A DNA stretch of 53,021 bases from an uncultured Oceanospirillales bacterium (GTDB lineage Bacteria; Pseudomonadota; Gammaproteobacteria; Pseudomonadales; Endozoicomonadaceae), in NCBI GenBank assembly GCA_947040555.1, contig CAMRBW010000008.1, positions 1 through 53,021 of the forward strand, given 5' to 3'. The notes under the pieces are model-generated. The model ran no database searches. It had not been told where the DNA came from and worked only from the letters and a program-made list of their open reading frames with translations. Below are positions 11,001 to 18,729 of the stretch, piece after piece. Numbering within the stretch: position 1 is the stretch's first letter; each line of letters begins with the position of its first letter. The translations under genes and the position numbers were made by a program.

Positions 11001-11608
11001 CCATAGAGAGGGAGTTGGCTGTTTATCCCGTAGATAGCAATAAGGATGGTAACAGTAATAGTGGGGATACCTCCGTGACATTGCGCTTTACCTCCAATAA
11101 TGCGATTTGTTGGGAAGGTTGTGGTAATGGAAACCACAAAGGCTGGGTTCTGGAGTTGTCGATGAATGGAGATAACCGTGGAGAGAGACAGGTTACCCGC
11201 CCGGTGCTTCGTAACGGACGCATCATTTTCACCACATTTTTGCCATCTCCCTCCGTTTGTGACAATGGTGGACAGAGCTGGTTGATGGAGCTGAATGCAG
11301 TGGATGGCAGATACGTGTACGAGCCACCATTCGATATCAATAGCGATAGCGAGTTTGATAAGGACGATGTGGATTTATCCAGCTGGACTTCCGCAAATGT
11401 CCAGGCGTTGTGTTCTGGTGGTCGATGTCAGTCGCCTTCAGGAATTTTGTCAGAAGGAATGCTGCAAGTGCCCACCATAATAAACTGTGGTGCAGGGGTT
11501 GAGTGTAAGTACACAAGCGGGTCTGGTGGAGATGTGATCAAAATTGGTGAAAATCCTGGTGGTACTACGTTGGGACGACAGTCGTGGCGCGAACTGAGGG
11601 AGTATTGA
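8048..11608 (+). CDS. pilY1: Type IV pilus tip adhesin / biogenesis factor PilY1
   Basis: PilY1 is exported, sits at the pilus tip and controls calcium-dependent extension/retraction and surface sensing. The 1186-aa protein starts with a signal peptide ending near HASA (residue 23). The N-terminal half has a von Willebrand A-like fold with a DxSxS metal site at D46-S48-S50 (LDDSGSMN). An EF-hand-like loop is at D430-D438 (SNGDGWPD). The C-terminal half is the PilY1 beta-propeller, with the calcium loop DTDADGIVD at 858-866, closely matching the position of the site known in Pseudomonas PilY1. The N-terminal part is rich in Ser, Asn and Tyr and appears variable, as expected for a surface adhesin. 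GGGAGGAG precedes the ATG. Confidence 0.95.
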   Translation: MQLSKKFSLISMFTILAAGHASALNLADKPLFLKNSAVPNVLLMLDDSGSMNWEILTQTHFPYCNYLSTTSSYCPAVNSSGLIYKSDGGTAYYMFEGYYEYNADSITFFDNGNDWRILSSDMNVTYFNPDKDYEPWIGLSDASFTSARKHPVSESNGYSSVRDLTGSFYVVADDSAGYTGSSPGVAASNYSSGSNGKVDAWDNHTIYQINGSSISRWEVTYAVSGNRVVRQQNQVQDITSTTEVNAIKQNYANWYQYQRRRSYVTNSAIGSLLNFSPDYRYALGYINQSNMEVNSPSDNDLDTHNKDLLSSLFSSYHGSGGTPLRRGLDLVGTYLSTSGINAPITDSCQQNFAVLFSDGYWNGSFSNTSIGNSDGDSYTSTVADIANYYYSNDLRSDLANGVQSSSSNSVTHQNMSTFTVAFGVEGLLDDSNGDGWPDVNGINLAESSDWGDPFRSRSPAKIDDMWHAAFNSRGLFSSARTPDEMVNALSGALAEVDRRTGSAAAVATNSGSLQGDTHVYQARFDSADWTGDLWALPLDPSGGDVSATATWKAADQLPFSRVIITADRNSNDDLVGRKFRSGSLSSDYQAKLTAGMQALGATGSTDNFTGALVDYLRGANANSFNAYTFRKRNSKLGDLVHSEPVYVGRPNAGITDSSYQAFKTRNANRDAMIYVGANDGMLHGFDAETGEEQLAFVPNTLAGDLYHLADPDYDHRYYVDGAVTSRDVCTNASGTGSCSWKTLLVGALRGGGKGVYALDVTDPNNFSESKANEIFKWEFNSEHDTHGDDMGFSFGDPVIAKMWNDRWAVIVANGYNSANGKAMLFILDAETGETMAVLDTLTGDRSSPNGLSAPTAVDTDADGIVDAIYAGDLQGNLWKFYVSRDWGHGYTIYSDSQGKHIPIPLFSAGEGRPITVAPTVAKHPTMFGQIVYFGTGKYLENIDNMITGQTTQKFYGIWSEYGAVGWSSAQKRDSAVEESSLLAQTIERELAVYPVDSNKDGNSNSGDTSVTLRFTSNNAICWEGCGNGNHKGWVLELSMNGDNRGERQVTRPVLRNGRIIFTTFLPSPSVCDNGGQSWLMELNAVDGRYVYEPPFDINSDSEFDKDDVDLSSWTSANVQALCSGGRCQSPSGILSEGMLQVPTIINCGAGVECKYTSGSGGDVIKIGENPGGTTLGRQSWRELREY

Positions 11609-11916
11609 TGATGAAATGGATAATAACAATTTTCTCGATTGTGATGGCAGTAGGCGCAACGGCTGCGGACGGCCTTTTAGTAAGAGGCACGTTGAAGGAA
11701 GTGCATTCCGAACAGTCTGCTCTGGAACTGTATAGGCGCGATATTTTGTACACTATGAACAGCAATGTTGTTATTGAAACTGTTCGTTCAGATTCTAATT
11801 ATTTTTTGCTGTTGCCTGGGCTGGATGTCTCACTGCATTCAGAGGATGGCAGAACAGTTTCGCGAATATTTATTCATGGCCCATCTGATATTCTGGATAA
11901 GGCTTTAATGGATTGA
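11608..11916 (+). CDS. Small exported protein in the PilY2 position
   Basis: A 102-aa protein that starts MMKWIITIFSIVMAVGATAADG, a clear cleavable signal peptide. Its ATG overlaps the pilY1 stop codon (TGATG), so it is translationally coupled to pilY1. In Pseudomonas the short pilY2 gene lies exactly here, between pilY1 and pilE. I do not recognise a family motif; the PilY2-like assignment is by position, size and export signal. The remainder looks beta-rich, with VVIETVR and LLPGLDVSL segments. An in-frame GTG start at 11584 inside pilY1 is less likely. Confidence 0.7.
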   Translation: MMKWIITIFSIVMAVGATAADGLLVRGTLKEVHSEQSALELYRRDILYTMNSNVVIETVRSDSNYFLLLPGLDVSLHSEDGRTVSRIFIHGPSDILDKALMD

Positions 11917-11955
11917 CGTTTGCGTAAATCCGGTACTTAAAATGGAACTTTAGCG

Positions 11956-12426
11956 ATGTACACAACGATAGCTAAAAAGACAATGATTTCTGGTTTTAGT
12001 TTGATTGAGTTGCTGATAGTAATCGTCATTATCGGTATTCTCTCTGCTTTTGCCTATCCGTCTTATCGGGATTACATTTATCGGTCGAATCGGTCTGATG
12101 CTTATATTGCAATCCAACGTGTATCCTTATCTCAGGAGCGTTTTTATGTGCTGCAGAACGAATATACCGATAATATAAATTTCCTTGGCGGTGATGATTC
12201 CGATAATAGCTTTTATACTCTGCAAGCTGTAACGGGGATATGGAGTGGAGTGGATTGCGCTGCTGCCAGCAGTGATACGGATTCTACTAATGAATACACC
12301 ATTTTTGCTACACCGGTCGCCGGCAGTGTCCAGGCAGACGATACGGACTGTAGCTGTATCTATTTTAATAGTCGAGGCGTCAAAGGTTCGACTGGTACAC
12401 GCAATGATGATGAGGATTGCTGGTAA
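11956..12426 (+). CDS. pilE: Minor pilin PilE
   Basis: Type IV minor pilin with a textbook class III leader: MISG/FSLIELLIVIVIIGILSAFAYPSY, with Glu at +5, then a GspG/PilE-like body. The protein is 156 aa. The cysteines near VDCAAA, DCSC and DCW could form the C-terminal disulfide loop typical of PilE. It closes the minor-pilin operon. A weak hairpin with a T-rich loop (about 12443-12463) follows before the EAL gene. Confidence 0.9.
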   Translation: MYTTIAKKTMISGFSLIELLIVIVIIGILSAFAYPSYRDYIYRSNRSDAYIAIQRVSLSQERFYVLQNEYTDNINFLGGDDSDNSFYTLQAVTGIWSGVDCAAASSDTDSTNEYTIFATPVAGSVQADDTDCSCIYFNSRGVKGSTGTRNDDEDCW

Positions 12427-12476
12427 TTCGTTAATCACTCGTCTCTATTTTTTTTTGATAGAGGCTAAGCTGATAG

Positions 12477-14177
12477 ATGAAATCATCTTATCATAGAGCT
12501 GTTTTATTTATGAATGCTAAGGGATATGGCTGGAATCTGTTAATTTTGAATGGTGACCTTGAGATAGCTGAGAGCATCTCCAGCAAGCTGTCGACATTGG
12601 GAGTTGATGTTAATGCTTCTTGTGCCAATTCATTGGCACATTACGAAAGCTCTCTTTTTGATGGGAAGTGGGATGTTATTATCGGCCTGGATGTTGATCT
12701 ACCATCAATCCCATTATCTCAGGCGTTATCAGTTCAGAAAAGATGTATATCTCATCAATTTATCCCTTTCATTGTTATTTCTTCTGATGCTTCATCCGAT
12801 AGTAGAGTGAAATGGATATCCCAAGGGGCGAATGATGTTGTAGAAAATAATGCTTATGATCTGTTGTCCTGTATTGTTAACAGAGAACTTGATAATCAAG
12901 ATGTTGTCAGTACGCAGCCTGTACCTTTTGAAAAATATGGTTGTCAAGAGTACCAGAAGTCATTGGCTGAAAAGTTAAATGAGATTCATGGTGATTCTAG
13001 TGTGCTAGATGCTACAACACTGTTTGTAATTGAGTTTCATCAATGGAGTACATTGGTTGATGCTCTTGATGGTGATCAAAAAACAGTTATTATGACGGCG
13101 GTTAATAAAGAGTTACATTCCTATTTTGAGAAAGAAAATTACCCTGTATCCACAGAAGGGGTAGTTTTTGTTTTTGATAAAACGGATGACCCAATAGGTA
13201 TTGCTCGCAATATTACCGATGACTTTAATAGGTTGTTTGTTGATATTGGAGATAAAAGTTATCAGATGGCAATATCTCTAGTCGCTCTGGAACTGAAATA
13301 TTTCAAAGACTGCGATAATGTACTGAAACACGTTGAGAGTATGTTAACTGAAGTTAGAGCACGTGGTGTCAATATATATCAGATTTTTTCTCCCGAAGCT
13401 GAACTTGAAAAACAGGCGGTAGACGGTGATGCCCATGCTTTGGTAAAGCATGCTCTGGATCATAAAAGTTTTCGGCTTATGTTTCAGCCTATAGCAAGCC
13501 TTAAGGGGGATAGCGAGGCGCATTATGATGTGCTGCTACGTATCATTGACCCTAGTGGTAAAAATATTTCTGCAGGACAGTTTATGGGAGCTATCGATAA
13601 AACACCCTTGGCAGAGAAAATAGATAAGTGGGTTATCCTGAAGAGTATTAAAAAATTACTGAAAAGTGATGATAAGCTTAAGTCTTGCCTCTTTCTTCAT
13701 ATCAGTACCGCATCGGTTAAGGATGAGAGATTTCTGCCGTGGCTTCGTTTGCTCATAAAAAAGACGGGTGTATCACCGAGTTCTCTGATTTTTCAGCTGG
13801 ATGAAGAGAGTATTGCACGGTTCAGTAAAGAGGCAACGCATACACTATCAGAGATGGTGAAAATTGGTTGTCGCACGAGCATTTGTCATTTCGGTACGAC
13901 TGTAAATCCTATGTGTATAGCCAAGGATTTTGAAACGGATTACATCAAGTTTGATGGCAGTATCATTAATGATCTGGTTGCTAGCTCTGAGAAAGAGAAG
14001 CTGATCAAGGATATGATAAATAATCTGCACAGATTTGGCCGAAGAACGATTATTCCCCATGTTGAGAATCCAAATGTAATGACCCGCGTTTGGCGTACCG
14101 GGTCAGATTACGTTCAGGGGCACTTCTTACAAAAGCCTGGCCCCGATATGGACTATGACTTCAGCTCTGATACGTGA
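12477..14177 (+). CDS. FimX-like degenerate EAL protein, probable c-di-GMP receptor
   Basis: The 566-aa protein has a REC-like N-terminus (about 20-135), a middle region where a GGDEF domain would sit but without a GGDEF motif (about 180-305), and a C-terminal EAL fold from about 330. The phosphodiesterase signature is degraded: DVL at 351-353 replaces EAL, and ICHFGTT (469-475) replaces the DDFG metal-binding motif, so catalysis is unlikely. The c-di-GMP fold features QPI (337-339), LLRI, DYIKFDGS (488-495) and QGHFLQKP (547-554) are kept, ending in the YDF seen in FimX. FimX is a c-di-GMP receptor required for type IV pilus assembly. Placement just after pilE supports a pilus role. The gene is visibly AT-richer than most neighbours. 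Confidence 0.75.
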   Translation: MKSSYHRAVLFMNAKGYGWNLLILNGDLEIAESISSKLSTLGVDVNASCANSLAHYESSLFDGKWDVIIGLDVDLPSIPLSQALSVQKRCISHQFIPFIVISSDASSDSRVKWISQGANDVVENNAYDLLSCIVNRELDNQDVVSTQPVPFEKYGCQEYQKSLAEKLNEIHGDSSVLDATTLFVIEFHQWSTLVDALDGDQKTVIMTAVNKELHSYFEKENYPVSTEGVVFVFDKTDDPIGIARNITDDFNRLFVDIGDKSYQMAISLVALELKYFKDCDNVLKHVESMLTEVRARGVNIYQIFSPEAELEKQAVDGDAHALVKHALDHKSFRLMFQPIASLKGDSEAHYDVLLRIIDPSGKNISAGQFMGAIDKTPLAEKIDKWVILKSIKKLLKSDDKLKSCLFLHISTASVKDERFLPWLRLLIKKTGVSPSSLIFQLDEESIARFSKEATHTLSEMVKIGCRTSICHFGTTVNPMCIAKDFETDYIKFDGSIINDLVASSEKEKLIKDMINNLHRFGRRTIIPHVENPNVMTRVWRTGSDYVQGHFLQKPGPDMDYDFSSDT

Positions 14178-14185
14178 GGCCTCAG

Positions 14186-14299
14186 TTATTCTGATGTCTC
14201 AGGCTCTCCTTCCAAATCCAGTTTTTTCAGTCGATACCGAAGCGCCCGGAAAGTAATTTCCAGCTGTTTAGCGGCTGCCGTACGGTTCCTCAAAACCTT
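14186..14299 (-). pseudogene. C-terminal remnant of an NtrC-type regulator, probably pilR
   Basis: Read on the minus strand, about 37 codons end in a stop at 14186-14188. They encode the Fis-type helix-turn-helix that closes sigma54-dependent response regulators: NRTAAAKQLEITF followed by RALRYRLKKLDLE. This is the PilR/NtrC C-terminus almost verbatim. Upstream (towards 14678) the reading frame runs into unrelated sequence with stops, so the receiver and AAA+ domains are missing. In Pseudomonas pilS-pilR lie next to this minor-pilin cluster, which makes pilR the most likely parent. Confidence is high that it is a regulator fragment and moderate that it is pilR. Confidence 0.8.
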
Positions 14300-14678
14300 C
14301 GGGGATGTCCTAAGCCTCCCTAAGCTTCCTCGCACAGTCTGATCAGTATCTAAGGGCATCACGCCGGATCAGCTGAAGGAAAAATCAGAAGCAATGACTG
14401 ATAATAAATCGGTCGAGCGGTGACAACAAGCCGGAGAAATCCTGCTTAAATCTGTGTATGAGTGCAGGTGTAAATACGTGCCTTTAGACTCATTTCTGGA
14501 TTGGAAAATACTGCAATTGCGGGGGATGATTTTGATTTTACACAGCCACTTCTCCACAGAAAACCGCAACAGTTCGCTTTAGTGACACAGCCCTCGTCAG
14601 TTAATTTCCCTTTATCTCTACCAGAGACACTATAAAATATCGCTCAGATTGCAAATGTTTTGTTAAATTGAGGTTTCC
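14300..14678. other. Noncoding stretch between the regulator remnant and nadE
   Basis: I find no gene here. The stretch presumably includes decayed sequence of the lost regulator, but I cannot align it by eye. A TATAAA at about 14631 upstream of nadE could be part of its promoter. Confidence 0.4.
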
Positions 14679-16301
14679 ATGGTTGTAACTCTGCGTGTTG
14701 CTCTCGCCCAGCTTAATCTGCTAGTCGGGGATGTAGAGGGCAATGCCCGCCGGATTGTTGAAGCAGCCCGTGAGGCTAAAACTCAACACGGTGCCCACAT
14801 TATAGTCTTTCCCGAGTTAGCCCTCTGTGGTTATCCGCCAGAAGATCTGTTGTTGCGTCCCAGCCTTGACCTGCGTATTGAGCAGGCTATGAAGGTACTG
14901 GCCGAAGTCAGTGATATTGATCTGGTTGTTGGTATTCCTGTGCGGGTTGACGATCAGCTTCAGAATCAGGCAGTGGTTATTCGTGATGGTAAAGTGGTTG
15001 CCCGACATGCCAAGTGGCATCTGCCTAACTACCGGGTGTTTGACGAGAAGCGTTATTTTCAAGCGGGTACGACCGCCGAAACCTTTGAGTGTCATGGGGT
15101 GCGGCTTGGTTTGACCGTTTGTGAAGATGTCTGGTTCCCGGACCCTGCGGCTGCCCAGAAAGCCGCGGGTGCGGAAATTATTTTTAACCTTAATGCCTCA
15201 CCTTTCCATATGGATAAACAGGGAGAGCGTTACAGTGTTGTTGGCCAGCGTTGTAAAGAAAACAATATTCCTGTCGTTTATGTAAACCAGGTTGGTGGAC
15301 AGGATGAGTTGGTATTTGACGGTGGTTCCTTTGTTATGAACGGCAATGGTGAGCTGGCTCTCTCGATGCCAACTCATGAGGAAGCCCTTGTTATTGCGGA
15401 ATACGACAAAAAGAGTGGCATGTTCATTCATGGTGAAAAAGCACCGCTGAAAACATTAGAGGCTCGCATCTACGATAGCCTTGTGCTGGGTGTTCGTGAC
15501 TATGTGAATAAAAATGGTTTCAAAGGTGTGGTGCTTGGATTGTCCGGCGGTATCGACTCAGCCCTGACGCTTGCTATTGCCACCGATGCGCTCGGAGCTG
15601 ATCGAGTAGAAGCCGTTATGATGCCATTCCAGTATACCGCCGAGATCAGCAAGGAAGACGCTGCCGCTGAAGCGAAAACATTGGGAGTGGCTTACAAAGA
15701 GCTGCCCATTAAGACGATGTACGACGCTTTTATGGCAACTCTCGCAGAAGAGTTTGTTGGTACCAGTCGGGATACTACCGAGGAGAACCTTCAATCACGC
15801 TGTCGTGGTGTGATGCTGATGGCGATCTCCAACAAAAAAGGTTATCTGGTGCTGACCACCGGCAACAAGAGTGAAATGGCCGTGGGTTATGCCACTCTTT
15901 ATGGCGATATGGCGGGTGGTTTTGATGTACTGAAAGATGTACCAAAAACAATGGTATTCCGACTGTCTGAGTACCGAAACAGCCTCTCCCCGGTGATTCC
16001 CCAGCGAGTCATTGACCGCCCGCCCTCTGCCGAGCTGGCACCGGATCAGGTCGATGAGGACAGCCTGCCCCCCTACGATATCCTTGATGCCATTCTGGAA
16101 CTCTATATCGAAAAGGATCAGAGTGCAGAAGCCATCATCAACTGTGGCTACGATCGTGAAACGGTTTACCGCATCTTGCGTCTGGTGGATATCAACGAAT
16201 ATAAACGACGTCAGGCTCCTGTAGGCGTGCGTATAACCTCGCGCAGCTTTGGTAAGGATCGTCGCTACCCGATTACCAACGGTTGGCGTCCAGGAGTTTA
16301 A
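14679..16301 (+). CDS. nadE: Glutamine-dependent NAD+ synthetase
   Basis: Converts nicotinate adenine dinucleotide to NAD+ using ammonia released from glutamine. The 540-aa protein is the two-domain form. The N-terminal CN-hydrolase glutaminase has the triad E46 (VFPELALC), K112 (AKWHLPNY) and C148 (LTVCEDVW). The C-terminal ATP pyrophosphatase-type synthetase has SGGIDS at 289-294. Start ATG 14679 gives MVVTLRVALAQLN, the family N-terminus. It is followed 16 bases later by the MBL-fold gene on the same strand. I see no internal damage. Confidence 0.96.
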   Translation: MVVTLRVALAQLNLLVGDVEGNARRIVEAAREAKTQHGAHIIVFPELALCGYPPEDLLLRPSLDLRIEQAMKVLAEVSDIDLVVGIPVRVDDQLQNQAVVIRDGKVVARHAKWHLPNYRVFDEKRYFQAGTTAETFECHGVRLGLTVCEDVWFPDPAAAQKAAGAEIIFNLNASPFHMDKQGERYSVVGQRCKENNIPVVYVNQVGGQDELVFDGGSFVMNGNGELALSMPTHEEALVIAEYDKKSGMFIHGEKAPLKTLEARIYDSLVLGVRDYVNKNGFKGVVLGLSGGIDSALTLAIATDALGADRVEAVMMPFQYTAEISKEDAAAEAKTLGVAYKELPIKTMYDAFMATLAEEFVGTSRDTTEENLQSRCRGVMLMAISNKKGYLVLTTGNKSEMAVGYATLYGDMAGGFDVLKDVPKTMVFRLSEYRNSLSPVIPQRVIDRPPSAELAPDQVDEDSLPPYDILDAILELYIEKDQSAEAIINCGYDRETVYRILRLVDINEYKRRQAPVGVRITSRSFGKDRRYPITNGWRPGV

Positions 16302-16317
16302 TAAGTTGGAAACAAAT

Positions 16318-16965
16318 ATGACTGAACAGCATCCGGGCATTATCAGAGATACTTTTCCCGTCGGACCTTTGCAGTGCAACTGTACCATTATCGGTGACCC
16401 CGTCAGCGGTAAGGGCATGGTTGTTGATCCGGGTGGTGATGCCGATCTGATTCTGGCCCGTGTTAAACAGCACGGTCTGACCATTGTCGCCCTGATTCAT
16501 ACCCACGCTCATCTGGATCACATTATGGCCAGTGGTGAGCTCAAGGAAAAAACCGGCGCTCCAATTTATCTGCACAGGGATGATCAGTTCCTTTGGGAAG
16601 CACTGGAGACTCAGTGTCGTATGTTTGGTGTACCTTATCAGCCAGTGCCAGATCCGGATTTCTGGCTACAGGATGATGAAGCGTTGCCTTGCTGTAATGG
16701 TGTTGTTATCCATACGCCAGGTCATAGCCCTGGCTCAGTAAGTTTTTGGCTTGCTGATGCAAAACTGCTCGTTGCGGGTGATACCCTCTTCCGGGGAGCA
16801 GTAGGTCGTACCGATCTATGGGGTGGAGACTATGCGACTCTGGAAAAATCTATCCGTGGTCGTCTTTATTCACTGGATGAGGATGCTGTTGTTGTGGCCG
16901 GGCACGGACCGGACACTACCATTGGCACCGAAATTCGTGGAAATATGGTGATCCGGGGTAGATAA
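16318..16965 (+). CDS. MBL-fold hydrolase, glyoxalase II / YcbL-like
   Basis: Metallo-beta-lactamase-fold hydrolase of 215 aa. The zinc-binding motif HTHAHLDH is at 61-68 (H63, H65, D67, H68), with later ligands in HTPGHSPGS, AGDTLF and AGHGP. The GAVGRTDL segment and overall length fit the YcbL-type thioesterase/glyoxalase II-like group, cytoplasmic enzymes that probably hydrolyse thioesters such as S-lactoylglutathione. The frame extends upstream into nadE, but the ATG at 16318 gives MTEQHPGI, the natural N-terminus. It is likely cotranscribed with nadE. Confidence 0.85.
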   Translation: MTEQHPGIIRDTFPVGPLQCNCTIIGDPVSGKGMVVDPGGDADLILARVKQHGLTIVALIHTHAHLDHIMASGELKEKTGAPIYLHRDDQFLWEALETQCRMFGVPYQPVPDPDFWLQDDEALPCCNGVVIHTPGHSPGSVSFWLADAKLLVAGDTLFRGAVGRTDLWGGDYATLEKSIRGRLYSLDEDAVVVAGHGPDTTIGTEIRGNMVIRGR

Positions 16966-17011
16966 CCCGTGTATGGTTTAATAGTTTACATCTGTGGATA
17001 AGAAATTGCCT

Positions 17012-17662
17012 ATGAAACGAGTAATTGCATTGTCTCTGGTTGGTGTGATTCTGGCTGGTTGCCAGACCACAAATCCGTATACTGGCGAACAGGAGACCGC
17101 CAAATCCGCCAAATACGCAGGTATTGGCGCAGTGGCGGGTGCTCTGGTGGGAGCCGCCGCAAATGGTAAAAATGGCGCTCTGGCTGGTGCTCTGGCCGGT
17201 GGTCTGGCCGGTGCCGGTTACGGTGCTTACGCAGATAAGCAGGAAGCTGCACTGCGTATGGAGCTGGAGGGAACGGGTGTTCAGGTGGTGCGTATCGGCG
17301 ACGATATCAAACTGATCATGCCGGGCAGTATCACCTTCGATAGCAGTAATGCCGCGATCAAGTCTGACTTTTATCAGGTATTGGGCTCAGTCGCTACGGT
17401 GATGAAAGAGTTTAATAAAACAGCCATTGAAGTTGTTGGTCATACCGATTCCTCAGGCAGCGAGCAGAAGATTAATCGGCCTCTGTCCAATGAACGCGCT
17501 CGCAGCGTTGCCAGGTATCTGGAATCTCAGGGTGTAACCCAGAATCGGATCACAGCTTATGGCGTGGGCTCCAGCCAGCCATTGACTTCAAATGAAACGA
17601 AGGCAGGGCGTGCCCAGAATCGTCGAGTAGAAATTGAGTTGAAACAGCTGCAGCAGCGGTAA
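17012..17662 (+). CDS. OmpA-family outer-membrane lipoprotein with glycine-zipper segment
   Basis: From the ATG at 17012 (a GTG at 16994 is in frame but less likely) the 216-aa protein begins MKRVIALSLVGVILAGC, a lipoprotein signal with the lipid-carrying Cys at residue 17. A glycine/alanine zipper follows (AGIGAVAGALVGAAANGKNG). Then comes an OmpA C-terminal peptidoglycan-binding domain with VVGHTDSSGS, LSNERARSV and GRAQNRRVEIEL. It probably tethers the outer membrane to peptidoglycan, similar to YiaD-type proteins. It is convergent with the acyltransferase gene and shares a terminator hairpin with it. Confidence 0.9.
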   Translation: MKRVIALSLVGVILAGCQTTNPYTGEQETAKSAKYAGIGAVAGALVGAAANGKNGALAGALAGGLAGAGYGAYADKQEAALRMELEGTGVQVVRIGDDIKLIMPGSITFDSSNAAIKSDFYQVLGSVATVMKEFNKTAIEVVGHTDSSGSEQKINRPLSNERARSVARYLESQGVTQNRITAYGVGSSQPLTSNETKAGRAQNRRVEIELKQLQQR

Positions 17663-17663
17663 T

Positions 17664-17727
17664 AGCGATAAAATCAGGCTGGAGGCCTTTGTGGTCTTCC
17701 AGCCTGTTCGGTTCTGATTTTATCGCT
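17664..17727. terminator. Bidirectional terminator between OmpA lipoprotein and acyltransferase genes
   Basis: Nested inverted repeats: an outer 14-bp perfect pair (17664-17677 and 17714-17727) and an inner 9-bp perfect pair (17675-17683 and 17698-17706), extended by imperfect pairing. The minus-strand product of the inner hairpin is followed by ATTTTAT. The outer right arm overlaps the last codons of the minus-strand acyltransferase. Confidence 0.7.
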
Positions 17728-18655
17728 CTTCTTGCTTGAATTTGTCCATAAGAGCGTCTTTCTCCTGCCAGAGATCATTCATCCACCGCTGTATTTCAGC
17801 GCGATATCCCCGATCTTCCTGGTAGTTTCTGGTAGTGAAATGCTCCGGAATTTTCACAACTTCCACATGAACGTGGACGGCAGGACTATGGCCACAGAGA
17901 AACTCCCAGAATGAGGGGGTCTTGTGTTGGTAGCTGATGGTGATGTTGATTATATCGGCCATCTTGTTACCCATAGCCCCTATTACAAAACCAACGCCGC
18001 CTGATTTTGGTTTGAGCAAATACTGATAAGGGGAATGCTGTCGTTCGTGCTTGGCCGTACTGAAGCGAGTACCTTCTGCAAAGTTATAGATGCACACCGG
18101 AGTATCGCGGAATTTTTCGCAAGCATTGCGCGTGGCCTTCATATCTTCACCCTTTTTCTCTGGATACTTGGCCAGATACTCTTTGGTGTGTCGTCTCATA
18201 AAAGGGAAGTCCAGTGCCCACCAACACAGTCCGAGCACAGGAACCCAGATCAGCTCTTGTTTCAGAAAAAACTTCAATTGTGGCAGGCGTCTGTTCAGCA
18301 GAACCTGTACCAGCACAATATCGGCCCATGACTGATGGTTGCTGGTAACCAGGTAGGACATGGTTTTATCAAGACTATCCAGACTCGACAGACCAGAGGA
18401 GGTGATAATTGTCGGATTGCACAGGCGCATAATGAGGCTGTTGGTGCTGATCCAGGCCGAGACAATATTATTCAGTATATGGCTGCACAGAGTCCGAAAG
18501 CCTTTCACGGGAATGAGAGCTTTGAACAGGGCGACAACAAGAAGAGGTGCACAGAACAGGAGAGTGTTTATGACCAGAAAGAGTGTCGAAATGATCCCTC
18601 TTATGGCCGCTGGAAAGAATGTCAGCATGAATGTTTGTTTGTCCGTATGAGTCAT
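17720..18655 (-). CDS. 1-acyl-glycerol-phosphate acyltransferase-like protein (YihG type)
   Basis: PlsC-domain acyltransferase of 311 aa, probably acting on lysophospholipid in the inner membrane. It has N-terminal hydrophobic segments (about 12-50), the HX4D catalytic motif at H107-D112 (SNHQSWAD), the acceptor-binding FPFMRR block around 150 and EGTR at 194-197. Length and motifs fit the YihG/YihG-like branch rather than PlsC proper (about 245 aa). It is transcribed in the same direction as pta, 74 bases downstream of it, with a stem-loop in between. Confidence 0.85.
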   Translation of the reverse strand: MTHTDKQTFMLTFFPAAIRGIISTLFLVINTLLFCAPLLVVALFKALIPVKGFRTLCSHILNNIVSAWISTNSLIMRLCNPTIITSSGLSSLDSLDKTMSYLVTSNHQSWADIVLVQVLLNRRLPQLKFFLKQELIWVPVLGLCWWALDFPFMRRHTKEYLAKYPEKKGEDMKATRNACEKFRDTPVCIYNFAEGTRFSTAKHERQHSPYQYLLKPKSGGVGFVIGAMGNKMADIINITISYQHKTPSFWEFLCGHSPAVHVHVEVVKIPEHFTTRNYQEDRGYRAEIQRWMNDLWQEKDALMDKFKQEER

Positions 18656-18669
18656 GATTTTTGGTTTTT

Positions 18670-18699
18670 ACACTGTAGCGAACGGCGATGCTACAGTGT
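18670..18699. repeat. Perfect 10-bp stem-loop between pta and the acyltransferase gene
   Basis: ACACTGTAGC (18670-18679) is repeated inverted at 18690-18699 with a 10-base loop. On the plus strand the second arm is followed by TTTTTG, but the genes on both sides run on the minus strand, where the flank is A-rich. It may therefore be an mRNA stabilising or processing hairpin, or an operator, rather than a terminator for pta. Confidence 0.6.
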
Positions 18700-18729
18700 T
18701 TTTGTAACTATTTTCACATACACAGACGG

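Noticed and set aside
12443..12463. Terminator after pilE
   Set aside because: Only 6 bp of stem with the T run inside the loop, so it is weak as a rho-independent terminator; the EAL gene may be cotranscribed with the pilus genes.
14369..14569. 66-codon minus-strand frame near the pilR remnant
   Set aside because: It does not resemble a regulator or any other family, and has no good start signal; treated as noncoding.
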